Positions 8,151 through 17,698 are shown, counted from the first letter of the stretch. The stretch: 64,000 nt of DNA from ZC4RG42 sp003242425 (GCA_937907425.1 CALCIE010000060.1:1-64000), one strand, 5' to 3'. Numbers and translations: made by a program. The notes: generated by a model not told the origin, from the letters alone.

Positions 8151-8174
8151 GCCCTCCGCAAGGAGGGCTTTTTG
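8151..8174 (+). terminator. Rho-independent terminator of the RuBisCO-like cassette
   Basis: A perfect seven-base stem GCCCTCC/GGAGGGC closes a GCAA tetraloop and is followed by five T residues. It lies just after the second HMA-like gene and before the next kinase, so it ends the 5573-8126 transcript. Confidence 0.9.
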
Positions 8175-8334
8175 TTGCAGGCGCATCGCGAGCGGTAAAA
8201 AACGCCTTGCCTACGCAATCCTGCTCGCCGGACAATAAACGCACGAAGTGCCGGCGGTATCAGTGCCTTCGACAATCTTTGCTGCACCAGAATCTCCGTA
8301 CAACCCGCAGTGCCGGATTTGCGAGGGGAGGGGC

Positions 8335-11319
8335 ATGGCTGTCGGCTTCCGATTGGCGCGTCATTGGCCGTCGCAAATGCTTATCGTCGCGGCGGCCTCG
8401 ATTTTCATCATCGTCGAAGCGGTACTGGCCTCCCGCGATATCGCCGAGGACAAGGCACAGACCATCGAGACGGCGTACGCCCACAACGAAGCGGTGGCAC
8501 TCGCACTCAACGCGCACGTCACCGCCCTGTTCGAGATGGCGGACGGCGTACTGCAGCAGCTCGCCGCCCATGTCGCTGAGCACCACGGGCCGCTTACCGA
8601 CGGCGAACTGACTTCCCTGCTTGCCCTGCACACGCGCGGTTTGCCGATGCTGCGCGGCGTGCTCGCCGTCAATCCGGACGGCGTCGCCATAGCGAGCAGT
8701 AACGGCGTGCACGGCAACGTCCCCAACCTGCGCGAACGCGAAGCGATGCGGCACCATCTGGAGAATGTCCGATCCGGGCTGCACATCGCCGCGCCGGTGC
8801 AGACGCGCGACGGCGTCTGGCTGTTGCCGATGAGCCGCGCGGTGCGGCAGGCCGACGGGAGTCTGCGCCTGCTGCTGGTCGCCACCGTCGCTCTCGACGA
8901 TTTCCGCGCCTTCTACGACGCCCGGCCCTCGCCGGGCATCGCTATGGAGCTCGGCCTGGTCGACGATGCGGGGCGTCATCTTGCCGGCGTGCCCTTCGTT
9001 CCCGCCGCGATGGGCGCCGCGCATCCCCTCGGCACCCGGCTCGATCAGCTCGCACAGACGTCGTACGGCCGTATCGCGCTGCGTCCCGGCGCGCGAGAGG
9101 CCGAACGGCTTTATGCCTACTGTCATCTCGACCGTTACGGCGTGCTCGTCTATGCCGGCCAACGCACGGACGACGTGCTGGCGTCGTGGCGCGTGCGCAG
9201 CGGCGAAAGGGTGCGCGCGCTGGCCGGGCTTTCGGTGCTGTTGCTCGCCCTGGCGTTCATCGCGGCGGCGAAGGTCGGCCGCCTGTCGCGCAGCGAGGAG
9301 CGCCTCGAACTGGCGGCGCGGGCGGCCGACACCGACGTGTGGGAGCTCGACGTGTACAGCGGCCACATGTGGCGTTCGCAGCAGTGGCGGCGGCTGTCGG
9401 GCTACGCGCCCGGGGAAGTGGCGTCCACCCTGGAGGGTTTTCTTTCGGTCGTGCATCCGGAGGACGTCGAGGCCGTGCGTACGGCGATGCAAGGACTGGC
9501 GACCTCCACCTCCACCGAGCCGATGTACGTGGAGTTCCGCCTGCGCCGCAAGGACGGCGAAGAGCGTTGGATGGAATGTTCGGCGCACGTGCTGCAGGAC
9601 AGGAACGGCGTGCGCAAGGCGGTCGGATCGATGCGCGACATCAGCCAGCGCAAGCAGGTGGAGCTTTCGCTGCGCGACAATGCGCGCATGCTGGCGCTCG
9701 CGCAGCGCGCTGCGGACGCGGGCGTGTGGAGCATCGACTTCGGCACCGGCGAGACGCACTGGTCGGAGGGCTGTTACCGGTTGCACGGCTTCAGTCCCGT
9801 GGAACCGCCGCCCGGCATCGAGTCCTGGCGCGAACTGATCCTGGAGCCCGACCGCGAGCGGGCGATGCGCATCATCGAGGAAAGCATCGCGCAGCACAGC
9901 GAGTTCTCGGTCGAGTACCGCATCCTGCATCCGGACAAGGGCGTGCGCTGGCTGTGGACGCTCGGCAACGCGGTCGAGGACGCGCGCGGGCAGCCGCAGC
10001 ACATGGCCGGCATCACCCTCGACATCACCGCGCGCAAGGAAGCCGAGGAGGAACGCCAGGCCTTGCTCGCGCGCGAACGCGAGGCGCGCGCCGAAGCCGA
10101 GCGCGCGAGCCGGGCGAAGGAGGAGTTCCTCGCCACCATTTCGCACGAGTTGCGCACGCCCCTGAACGCCATCCTCGGCTGGGCGCATGTGCTGCGCAGC
10201 CGCGACAAGGAGCCGGAACTGGTTGAGCGCAGCATCGACGCGATCGAGCGCAACGCGCTCGCCCAGGCGCAGCTGATCGCCGATCTGCTCGATATCAGCC
10301 GCATAGAAGCCGGTACGCTGCGCCTCGATCTGGAAGTGGTGAGCATCAAGCCCATCCTGGAAGCCGCGGCCAACACCATGCTGCCCATCGCCGAGAGCAA
10401 AGGCGTGTGGCTGCATTGCCGGCCGCTGCCCTTCGAGGTGCGTGCCGATCCGGCGCGGCTGCAGCAGGTGATGTGGAACCTGCTGTCCAATGCCATCAAG
10501 TTCACACCCAAAGGCGGCGCGGTGGACGTCAGCACGCGGCGCGTCGGCAACGAAGTCGAGATTCAGGTCCGCGATACGGGCGTCGGCATTCCGCGCGAAT
10601 TCCTGCCGCAACTGTTCCAGCGTTTCAGCCAGGTGCGCAGCGACGGACCGCAGATCCATGGCGGATTGGGGCTGAGCCTGGCGATCGTCAAGCATCTGGT
10701 CGAAACGCACGGGGGACGCGTAGCCGTCGACAGCGAAGGGGAAGGCTGCGGCACCGTCGCCACGGTCTGTCTTCCTCTGGCCGAGCCGGCCCGCGTGGCC
10801 GAACCGCATCACGAGTACGACCGTTTACCGCCGGTCTCGCTGCAGGGGGTGAGCGTGCTGCTGGTTGACGACGACGCCGACTCGCGCGAAGTGGAGGCGC
10901 TCGTCATGGCGGGTTACGGCGCGGAGGTGCGCGGCGCACGATCGGTGGACGAGGCCTGTACGCTGCTGCGCAAGCAGGTGCCGGACGTGCTCGTGGCGGA
11001 TCTGAGCATGCCGGAGAAGGACGGCTTCGATCTCATACGGAGAATACGGCAGGACGAGGACGCCTGTGTGCGAGCGCTGCCTGCCATCGCGCTGTCGGCG
11101 CTCGCCAGCGCGGAAGACAGGACGCGCGCCATCGTCAGCGGCTTCGACCTGCATCTGTCCAAACCCGTGGAACCGCCGGCGCTCGTCGAAGCCGTCGCGC
11201 GTCTCGCCGCGCGTTACGGAAATCAGGGAACGCCGCCCGGAGGAGCGGTACCGCAATCGAAGACGGTGACGGAAGGTGGGCCTTACTTGCCTTCGGACTC
11301 GGATGCCAGCGGCCGCTGA
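8335..11319 (+). CDS. Membrane hybrid sensor histidine kinase (Cache, two PAS, REC)
   Basis: A 994-residue hybrid kinase. TM1 lies near residues 14-35 and TM2 near 293-315, with a Cache-like extracytoplasmic sensor between them (LREREAMRHHLENVRSG, then AAPVQTRDGVWLLPMSRAV). Two PAS/PAC units follow at about 325-445 and 450-570, then HisKA (TISHELRTPLNAILGW, near 605). The ATPase domain shows N box WNLLSNAIKFTP and DTGVGIP. The C-terminal receiver is at about 842-960, with Asp in VLVADLSMPEKDG. The ATG follows GAGGGGAGGGG. No output-domain gene is adjacent, so the phosphate presumably passes to one of the regulators near 13 kb. Its 3' end overlaps a convergent small frame. Confidence 0.92.
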   Translation: MAVGFRLARHWPSQMLIVAAASIFIIVEAVLASRDIAEDKAQTIETAYAHNEAVALALNAHVTALFEMADGVLQQLAAHVAEHHGPLTDGELTSLLALHTRGLPMLRGVLAVNPDGVAIASSNGVHGNVPNLREREAMRHHLENVRSGLHIAAPVQTRDGVWLLPMSRAVRQADGSLRLLLVATVALDDFRAFYDARPSPGIAMELGLVDDAGRHLAGVPFVPAAMGAAHPLGTRLDQLAQTSYGRIALRPGAREAERLYAYCHLDRYGVLVYAGQRTDDVLASWRVRSGERVRALAGLSVLLLALAFIAAAKVGRLSRSEERLELAARAADTDVWELDVYSGHMWRSQQWRRLSGYAPGEVASTLEGFLSVVHPEDVEAVRTAMQGLATSTSTEPMYVEFRLRRKDGEERWMECSAHVLQDRNGVRKAVGSMRDISQRKQVELSLRDNARMLALAQRAADAGVWSIDFGTGETHWSEGCYRLHGFSPVEPPPGIESWRELILEPDRERAMRIIEESIAQHSEFSVEYRILHPDKGVRWLWTLGNAVEDARGQPQHMAGITLDITARKEAEEERQALLAREREARAEAERASRAKEEFLATISHELRTPLNAILGWAHVLRSRDKEPELVERSIDAIERNALAQAQLIADLLDISRIEAGTLRLDLEVVSIKPILEAAANTMLPIAESKGVWLHCRPLPFEVRADPARLQQVMWNLLSNAIKFTPKGGAVDVSTRRVGNEVEIQVRDTGVGIPREFLPQLFQRFSQVRSDGPQIHGGLGLSLAIVKHLVETHGGRVAVDSEGEGCGTVATVCLPLAEPARVAEPHHEYDRLPPVSLQGVSVLLVDDDADSREVEALVMAGYGAEVRGARSVDEACTLLRKQVPDVLVADLSMPEKDGFDLIRRIRQDEDACVRALPAIALSALASAEDRTRAIVSGFDLHLSKPVEPPALVEAVARLAARYGNQGTPPGGAVPQSKTVTEGGPYLPSDSDASGR

Positions 11320-11570
11320 ACGGCGGTGAGAAAGCGCACAATCGGCGGCACGTCGCCCGTATCGGAGAACGCTGAACCGGCGGCGGGGGCGAGCTGAGCC
11401 GTCGCCGCCGCGCCGATGAGAGTGTGAAGGAAGGGGCGCGCGAGCCGTAGACGCATCGGACCCGTGTTGGTGTCGAGGTCGAGGATGGTCGCGCAGCCGT
11501 CGTCGGACGCCTCGCATTGGAGGATGCGTACCACTACGTGCTCGTGAACTTCGCCTGCCGAACGGTTCAT
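11283..11570 (-). CDS. Hypothetical small protein, convergent with the hybrid kinase
   Basis: A 95-residue frame with no family recognised. It reads like a compact soluble protein (DGCATILDLDTNTG, then PMRLRLARPFLHTLIG). Its last 37 bases overlap the 3' end of the hybrid kinase on the other strand. A longer start at 11714 is possible, but its extra residues look non-coding. There is no strong ribosome site before the chosen ATG. It fills part of an otherwise empty 620-base gap, which is the main reason to take it seriously. Confidence 0.4.
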   Translation of the reverse strand: MNRSAGEVHEHVVVRILQCEASDDGCATILDLDTNTGPMRLRLARPFLHTLIGAAATAQLAPAAGSAFSDTGDVPPIVRFLTAVQRPLASESEGK

Positions 11571-11941
11571 GGGATGTGCTCGCACAACGTCTGTGCGTGC
11601 TATTGCAATAGCGGTGCCCACCTCCGCGGAGTGGCTGCAAAAGTGTTCGGCTTTCCGCTCCTCCGTACGTATTCCGCAGCGCGCCGACAAGCGCGCGGCA
11701 TGCGTCGAACGCAAATCTCCCTGCGGACAGTCGATCGCCGCCGGTCTGCGATAACCCGCCCGACAGTGCGGTCAGCGTGCCCGCGGTTTGCGAAGCCCCG
11801 CCCAATCGTCAACTTTTGTCCCATCGGCGCGTAGGAGCAGTCCGACGTCCGGTTGGGCGCTGCACCGATATATCCGTCGGCGTCCTGCCGCCTACCATAG
11901 CTCCCTGTCGTCACGCTCGTGACGATCTGAAAGAGGAGTGT
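11571..11941. other. Leader and promoter region of the sigma54 activator gene
   Basis: No gene is supported in this gap. A six-base inverted repeat CGTCAC/GTGACG with a four-base spacer lies at 11909-11924, just before the AAAGAGGAG ribosome site of the activator. It could be an operator or a leader hairpin. No convincing sigma54 -24/-12 element was found by eye. The rest looks unstructured. Confidence 0.4.
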
Positions 11942-12971
<1,030 letters not shown>

Positions 12972-12979
<8 letters not shown>

Positions 12980-13676
12980 GTCCAGGACGTATTGCGAACA
13001 TGCGACGATGCGTATGCAGGCGACGCGCATTCCTCCGGCCCAGATCCGGATCCTGATCGCGGACGATCACGCGATCGTCCGTGCCGGTTTGAAGCAGTTC
13101 ATCGCCGATGAGCCCGACATGGAGGTCGCCGGAGAAGCCGAGACGGGCGCGCAGACTCTGGAGCTCGTGCGCAACGGCGAGTGGGACGTGGTGCTGCTCG
13201 ACATTTCGATGCCCGACCGCTCCGGCGTCGACACGCTGAAGAGTCTCAGACACATCAGACCTGACTTGCCGGTGCTGATCCTCTCGGGCTTCCCTGAAGG
13301 GCAGTACGCGATCAATCTGCTTCGTGCCGGGGCGGCCGGCTATCTCAACAAGGAAAGCGCGCCGGGCGAACTGGTGCGGGCGATCCGCACGGTGGCCGCG
13401 GGCAGACGCTATGTGAGCAACACGCTCGCGGAAATCCTCGCTCGCGATCTCAGCAGCCCCGCCGGCGAACGGCCCGTGCACACCGTGCTGTCCGAACGCG
13501 AGTTCCAGATCTTCTGCAAGCTGGCTGCCGGCCAGGCGGTGTCCAAGATCGCGGAGGAGCTGTTCCTGTCCGTCAAGACCGTGAGCACCTACAGGACGCG
13601 GATATTGGAAAAGATGAACATGAAGACCAACGCCGACCTGACGTACTACGCCATCAAGAACCACCTGATCCAGTAG
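12972..13676 (+). CDS. NarL/FixJ-family response regulator
   Basis: A 234-residue regulator. A 20-residue leader precedes the receiver (ILIADDHAIVRAGL, phosphoacceptor Asp in VLLDISMPDRSG, Lys in YLNKESA). A LuxR-type helix-turn-helix covers about 165-225 (LSEREFQIFCKLAAG, LSVKTVSTYRTRI). The ATG overlaps the stop of the sigma54 activator by eight bases and follows GGGAGGCGG. The kinase at 14872-16392 on the opposite strand is the nearest HisKA_3 kinase and a likely partner, since that family usually pairs with NarL-type regulators. Confidence 0.94.
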
Positions 13677-13683
13677 GCCGCTC

Positions 13684-14118
13684 ATGCAGGAGCAGTCCGG
13701 CTCGCCGTCGCTGCCCATCCGCGTGCTCCTGGTGGAGGACTCGGCCGTGATCCGCGAACGGCTCGCGGAATCGATCGTCGAGCCCGGCCGCATCGAGATC
13801 GCCGGTTACGCCGACACCGAAGACGGAGCGCTGCGCGCCTTGCGCGACACGCCATGCGACGCGGTGATCCTGGATCTGCAACTGAAGCGCGGCAACGGAC
13901 TCGGCGTGTTGAAGGCCGGACGCCGAAAGGGTGGCGAACCGGTTTACATCGTTTTCACCAATTACGACTTCCCGCACTACCGGGCCAAGAGCATGCAGCT
14001 CGGCGCGGCGTACTTCTTCGACAAAGCCACAGAACATACCCGCGTCCGCGAAGTGCTCCAGGACATGGCCCGGTCGCGAACGGCGGCGCGCCCGCCCGGC
14101 GCGCGCACGGCGAGCTGA
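13684..14118 (+). CDS. Stand-alone receiver (CheY-like) protein
   Basis: A 144-residue single receiver domain: LLVEDSAVIRERL with the acidic pair, phosphoacceptor Asp in VILDLQLKRGNG, Thr in VFTNYD and Lys in FFDKATE. No output domain follows; the last 15 residues are a basic, Ala/Pro-rich tail. It starts seven bases after the NarL regulator and probably shares its transcript. It may act as a phosphate sink or relay, or bind the receiver-less sigma54 activator of the same operon; the last idea is inference. Confidence 0.9.
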   Translation: MQEQSGSPSLPIRVLLVEDSAVIRERLAESIVEPGRIEIAGYADTEDGALRALRDTPCDAVILDLQLKRGNGLGVLKAGRRKGGEPVYIVFTNYDFPHYRAKSMQLGAAYFFDKATEHTRVREVLQDMARSRTAARPPGARTAS

Positions 14119-14196
14119 GTGCGGCATGGCGGTTGCAAGGAGTGCATCGAACGGCGCCTTACCGGCGTTTTCCTCATCAATCAAGGAGCTCAACCT

Positions 14197-14328
14197 ATGC
14201 GCAAAGCTATTACGGCTCTGCTGATCGCGGCCTTTGCACTGATCGGCTGCAACACCATGGAAGGCGTCGGCAAGGACGTTCAACGTGGTGGCGAGAAACT
14301 CGAAAACGCCGCGGACCGCAACAAGTAA
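14197..14328 (+). CDS. Entericidin-like small lipoprotein
   Basis: A 43-residue lipoprotein. The signal peptide MRKAITALLIAAFALIGC ends in a lipobox with Cys18, followed by NTMEGVGKDVQRGGEKLE, the typical entericidin A/B tail. E. coli entericidins are stress-induced envelope lipoproteins. The ATG follows TCAAGGAGC. It is first in a run of small stress and envelope genes after the regulator genes. Confidence 0.9.
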   Translation: MRKAITALLIAAFALIGCNTMEGVGKDVQRGGEKLENAADRNK

Positions 14329-14457
14329 GCCGCAACGGCGCCGGCGGAGTCCTCGAGCACAGGCAGGGCACGTGGCTTGCTCGCATAGAGGCTATGCCGC
14401 GGCCGCAACGCCGGCTTCGGAACGGAAGCAATGCCCGGCCTACGAAAGGAGCGACTC

Positions 14458-14619
14458 ATGCTGAATTGGGCGATCGCGTTTTTCATCATCGCTATCATCG
14501 CTGCGATCTTCGGTTTCGGCGGCATTGCCGCCGGCGCGGCCGAGATAGCGAAAATCCTGTTCTTCGTCTTCCTGGTTCTTTTCCTGGTTTCGCTCATCAC
14601 CGGCTTGCTGCGAAGGTAG
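14458..14619 (+). CDS. DUF1328 small membrane protein, copy 1
   Basis: A 53-residue protein made almost wholly of two membrane helices (AIAFFIIAIIAAIFGFGG and ILFFVFLVLFLVSLI) joined by the conserved IAAGAAEIAK. Family members (YtjA-like) are tiny, often stress-linked inner-membrane proteins of unknown function. The ATG follows GAAAGGAGCG. A terminator with a TTCG loop follows. A second copy lies at 16511-16684. Confidence 0.92.
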   Translation: MLNWAIAFFIIAIIAAIFGFGGIAAGAAEIAKILFFVFLVLFLVSLITGLLRR

Positions 14620-14643
14620 CGGAGGTTGAAACGAGCGAATCGG

Positions 14644-14672
14644 ACGGCCGCCTTCGGGCGGCCGTTTCTTTT
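14644..14672 (+). terminator. Rho-independent terminator after DUF1328 copy 1
   Basis: A nine-base stem ACGGCCGCC/GGCGGCCGT with a TTCG tetraloop is followed by TTCTTTT. It separates the DUF1328 gene from csbD. Confidence 0.88.
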
Positions 14673-14726
14673 CTGGGGCCGGCATGCGGCTTGCGACGGT
14701 TATCTCACCTTACAACGGAGTGAAAC

Positions 14727-14954
14727 ATGAACAGCGATCGTTTGGCAGGAAACTGGAAGCAGCTGCGCGGCAAGATCAAGGAGCAGTGGGGCAAGCTCAC
14801 CGACGACGAGCTGGACGTGATCGACGGCAAGCGCGAGCAGCTGAGTGGCAAGATCCAGGAGGCGTACGGCATTACGAAGGACGAAGCCGAACGCCAGCTC
14901 GACGAATGGGAGCGCCGCAGCCTCGGCGGTTCGCAGCGCGACGATTTCGTATGA
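14727..14954 (+). CDS. CsbD-like stress protein
   Basis: A 75-residue CsbD family member. It shows the repeated motif of the family: DRLAGNWKQLRGKIKEQWGK, then LDVIDGKREQLSGKIQE, then YGITKDEAERQLDEWE. CsbD-like proteins accumulate under general stress in many bacteria; the molecular role is unknown. The ATG follows ACAACGGAG. Its last 83 bases overlap, on the opposite strand, the C-terminal extension of the kinase at 14872-16392. Confidence 0.93.
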   Translation: MNSDRLAGNWKQLRGKIKEQWGKLTDDELDVIDGKREQLSGKIQEAYGITKDEAERQLDEWERRSLGGSQRDDFV

Positions 14955-16392
14955 CCGCATGCCCGCCGGCGGCGCCGGCGGGCATCGTTTTCCGCCGCCG
15001 CAGTCGAGCCGACAGCGGCGTAGTTTCGATGTCGCCTTGCACGACCGGTACGAACGCCTCGATGCGCGTGCCGCCTTCTGCCGGAGTTTCGATGCGGAAC
15101 GTGCCGCCCAGACCCATCACACGTTCGCGCATTCCCAGAATGCCGTGTGAGAGCGGTTCCGTCTTCACTTCCGCGCCTATCCCGATCCCGTCGTCCCGGA
15201 TGCTCAACCGAACGCCCTGACGTTCGAGCGTAAGCTCGACCCAGACTTGTCGCGCCCGCGCATAGCGCACGATGTTGGTGAGGGCCTCCTGCACGATGCG
15301 GAACAGCGCGATCGCCACTTCGCTCGGCCACTCGGGTTCCTCCTCCGGGACGCTGATGTGCGCGCGCAGGCCGGCACGCTGACACACTTCCGACGTCTGC
15401 CACTCGATCGCGGCGCCGAGCCCCAGATTGTCGAGCAGAGTAGGGCGCAAATCCTCGATCAGACGTCGCTTGATCTGCACGCCCTCGTCGAGGGTCAGCA
15501 ACAGCCGCCGGAGTGTCGCAGAGATTTCCGGTTCGAGGGCGGAGAGGTGCTGTTGCACCCACGCGGCGTCCATTTTGGCCGATACCAGGATCGCGCCGAG
15601 CTCGTCGTGAATGTCGCGCGCCAGGCGGGACTTCTCCGTCTCCTGTACCGACTGCAGATGGCGGTAAGCGCGCGACAGTTCGGCAGTGCGTTCGCGCACC
15701 GTGCGCTCCAGTTCCGCCTTGTGCTCCAGGAGCTGCCGGTTCGCCTGTTCGCGTAAACGCGCATCGCGCAATGCGAGCAGGTAGACGGCGCCGAGCAGGA
15801 AGAGGTTGAAAGCGCTCGACAGCGCCATGCCGAAGCGCGAATAGAGGATGTCCTGTTCCCAGAGCGTCCACAGCGCACCGGCATGCGCGCGCTCGTGTGC
15901 GGTGAAGCGCTGCAGCTCGGCGCGCAGCTCGTCCATCGTCTCCTTGCCCACGTCGGTTTGCTCCAGCCTGAGCGCCGCTTCGGGCCCGCGTTCGCGATGC
16001 AGTGCGAGCGCCGTTTCGATTTCGGCCATGCGCGTGTCGATGAGCAGGCCGATGCGGTCCGCGCGTTGAAGCTGCTCGGATGCAGAGGCGGGGACGAGGG
16101 CTTGAAGCTGCCGCATGCGGTCGCTGAGTTTCTGGACGGCGAGCTTGTAGGGCTCGAGATACTCGGCGCGGCCGGTGAGGACGTAGCCGCGCTGTGCGGT
16201 CTCGGCGTCGAGCACGAGAGTCTGGATTTCGCGGGTCAGTTCCTGCAGCCCCAGTGAGCGGCGCGCGTACGCGCCGGCCTCATAGAGGCGCTCGTGGCTG
16301 AATTCGGAGAAGACCAGCACGCCGAGCGATACCAGCGCCGCGAGCAGCAGCGGCAGCGCCAAGCTCCGGCGATTGAAGGCGACAGGGTCCAT
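14872..16392 (-). CDS. CHASE3 membrane histidine kinase (HisKA_3 type)
   Basis: A 506-residue kinase. TM1 lies at about residues 10-30. A CHASE3-type helical sensor spans about 35-175 (LDAETAQRGYVLTG, YLEPY), and TM2 lies at about 188-212. The HisKA_3 helix carries phospho-His in RLARDIHDELGAILVSAK; the ATPase domain shows QEALTNIVRYARA, DDGIGIG and GILGMRERV. Recognisable kinase sequence stops near residue 455. The final 50 residues are Arg/Ala-rich, read through the csbD terminator and lie antisense to csbD, as if an earlier stop had been lost. It is the likely partner of the NarL regulator at 12972-13676. Confidence 0.92.
   Translation of the reverse strand: MDPVAFNRRSLALPLLLAALVSLGVLVFSEFSHERLYEAGAYARRSLGLQELTREIQTLVLDAETAQRGYVLTGRAEYLEPYKLAVQKLSDRMRQLQALVPASASEQLQRADRIGLLIDTRMAEIETALALHRERGPEAALRLEQTDVGKETMDELRAELQRFTAHERAHAGALWTLWEQDILYSRFGMALSSAFNLFLLGAVYLLALRDARLREQANRQLLEHKAELERTVRERTAELSRAYRHLQSVQETEKSRLARDIHDELGAILVSAKMDAAWVQQHLSALEPEISATLRRLLLTLDEGVQIKRRLIEDLRPTLLDNLGLGAAIEWQTSEVCQRAGLRAHISVPEEEPEWPSEVAIALFRIVQEALTNIVRYARARQVWVELTLERQGVRLSIRDDGIGIGAEVKTEPLSHGILGMRERVMGLGGTFRIETPAEGGTRIEAFVPVVQGDIETTPLSARLRRRKTMPAGAAGGHAVIRNRRAANRRGCGAPIRRAGVRLRPS
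14959..14992 (+). terminator. Strong terminator after csbD-like gene
   Basis: A perfect 12-base stem (ATGCCCGCCGGC with its complement) and a GGC loop are followed by CGTTTT. It ends the csbD transcript. The convergent kinase gene reads straight through the hairpin as coding sequence. Confidence 0.85.
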
Positions 16393-16510
16393 GTGCCCGT
16401 AGATGTCCTACAAATTAATCGGCGCTGCACCGACCGCGCGTAGCCGCACGCCGCTCTAGCATTGCGCTTTGCGCCCGTCGTCACGGGCCATGAGACGAGA
16501 GGAGTCACGC

Positions 16511-16684
16511 ATGCTGAAGTGGGCCCTGATTTTTTTCCTGATCTCGGTAGTGGCCGGAGTATTCGGCTTCACGGGTATCGCGGCGGGCGCGGCGGGCATC
16601 GCCAAGGTGCTGTTTTTCCTGGCGCTGTTTCTCTTCCTGGTGTTCCTGGTGCTGGGTGTCACCGTGGCCAAGAAAGTCCTTTAG
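16511..16684 (+). CDS. DUF1328 small membrane protein, copy 2
   Basis: A 57-residue paralogue of the protein at 14458-14619: helix LIFFLISVVAGVFGFTG, linker IAAGAAGIAKV, helix FFLALFLFLVFLVLGV, then a short basic end. The ATG follows GAGAGGAGTC. It is transcribed away from the CHASE3 kinase across a 118-base divergent region that may hold promoters for both. Confidence 0.9.
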   Translation: MLKWALIFFLISVVAGVFGFTGIAAGAAGIAKVLFFLALFLFLVFLVLGVTVAKKVL

Positions 16685-16707
16685 CGCCGACGCCGCCCCG
16701 GAAATGA

Positions 16708-16733
16708 GCAAGGCCGGCTGATGCCGGCCTTGC
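16708..16733. terminator. Hairpin between convergent DUF1328 and lipoprotein genes
   Basis: An 11-base perfect inverted repeat GCAAGGCCGGC/GCCGGCCTTGC with a TGAT loop lies between two convergent genes. Neither side has a real T-run, so termination is probable from position but not proven by the sequence. Confidence 0.45.
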
Positions 16734-16748
16734 GTTCGGCGTTGCGGC

Positions 16749-17027
16749 TTAAGGCGCGGGTCGGGTTCTTTCGCCCGTATCGCCCATGTCCGGACCGGTT
16801 CCTGCGCCGGGGCTTGCCGGATCGGAAGGCGTGCCCGACATGGAGCCGCTGCCTGTGCCTGGTGCGCCCGGCGCGGTGGTGCCCGGGTTTCCGGGTGAGC
16901 CGGTCGCTCCCGTTCCGCCGCTGTAGGCGCCGGGGTCCGAGGTGCGCGGCTCTTCGACGTTGTCCCCGCATGCGGCCAGCCCGCAGAGGGACAGTACGGC
17001 TGCGGCGGCAATCAAGCATTTCTTCAT
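16749..17027 (-). CDS. Gly/Pro/Ser/Thr-rich small lipoprotein
   Basis: A 92-residue predicted lipoprotein. The signal peptide MKKCLIAAAAVLSLCGLAAC ends in a lipobox. The mature part is low-complexity, rich in Gly, Pro, Thr, Ser and Asp (GTGATGSPGNPGTTAPGAPG), and is probably disordered. The ATG follows AAGGAGACG; an upstream in-frame start at 17099 lacks one. No family is recognised. Its place in a run of envelope-stress genes is the only functional hint. Confidence 0.8.
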   Translation of the reverse strand: MKKCLIAAAAVLSLCGLAACGDNVEEPRTSDPGAYSGGTGATGSPGNPGTTAPGAPGTGSGSMSGTPSDPASPGAGTGPDMGDTGERTRPAP

Positions 17028-17328
17028 TTCGCGTCTCCTTTGTGGTTTGACGAATGACCGCCTGCGCAAGGGAGCATGTTGACTATTGCGCAGCGACATA
17101 AGGAGTGCCTAGCAACTCGCATGCTCCGTACGGCGCTGTCTGCATTCGCCGACGCTTGCGCAAAGCGCGTGGACGCGCCTCATGGCACTCGACAGCCAAG
17201 TTACGCGGCGCCAAGGGGCTTCACCATCGGTGAAGGACGCGAATGCTTGTCGGATTTGTCCGACGCGCCATCGTTCCGGCACGCGGAATGCAAAGCACTG
17301 GCGTGCCTTGAAAGGAGACGCCGCGCAT
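17028..17328. other. Divergent promoter region, lipoprotein / DUF883
   Basis: About 300 bases without a supported gene, between the divergent lipoprotein and DUF883 genes. It must carry the promoters of both. No clear -10/-35 pair, operator or hairpin stood out by eye. Confidence 0.5.
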
Positions 17329-17670
17329 ATGCCTAACCGAGACCTCCAGATCCCGACCGAGCAGAGCGTGACGCAGGAGTTCAACCGCTTCCTTGCAGAC
17401 GTCGAACAGCTGCTGAACAGCGCGCGCCAACTGACCGGCGACAGCGCCGCGCTTGCGCGCAAGCGGCTCGAAGACAAGGTCGCGCAGGCGAAAGTGCGGC
17501 TCGAAGCGATGCGCAGCACCGCGGCCGAGCGCGGCGACTGGTATGCGCAGCGGACCAAACCGTGGTGGGCGAACCGGTCGGTACGGATCGTCGGCCTTGC
17601 GGCGCTCGCCGGTGCGCTGATCACCGGCGTGCTCGTGGCGCGTCGTTCGCTGCCGCGGCGGGGCGAATAG
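17329..17670 (+). CDS. DUF883 family (ElaB/YqjD-like) protein
   Basis: A 113-residue protein with the ElaB/YqjD layout: a long amphipathic helical part (VTQEFNRFLADVEQLLNSAR, then KRLEDKVAQAKVRLEAM) and a C-terminal membrane anchor at about 82-104 (IVGLAALAGALITGVLVA) ending in a basic tail. E. coli homologues sit in the inner membrane, bind ribosomes and appear in stationary phase under RpoS. The ATG follows AAAGGAGACG. Confidence 0.88.
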   Translation: MPNRDLQIPTEQSVTQEFNRFLADVEQLLNSARQLTGDSAALARKRLEDKVAQAKVRLEAMRSTAAERGDWYAQRTKPWWANRSVRIVGLAALAGALITGVLVARRSLPRRGE

Positions 17671-17698
17671 CGGACATGCATCGAAAGAAGGAGCAGCG

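Noticed and set aside
8260..10812. Minus-strand frame of 850 codons opposite the hybrid kinase
   Set aside because: Mirror of kinase coding sequence; no independent motifs or ribosome site.
11571..11941. Sigma54 promoter before the sigma54 activator
   Set aside because: No GG-N10-GC pair in a TGGCAC-N5-TTGCA-like context was found at a sensible distance from the start.
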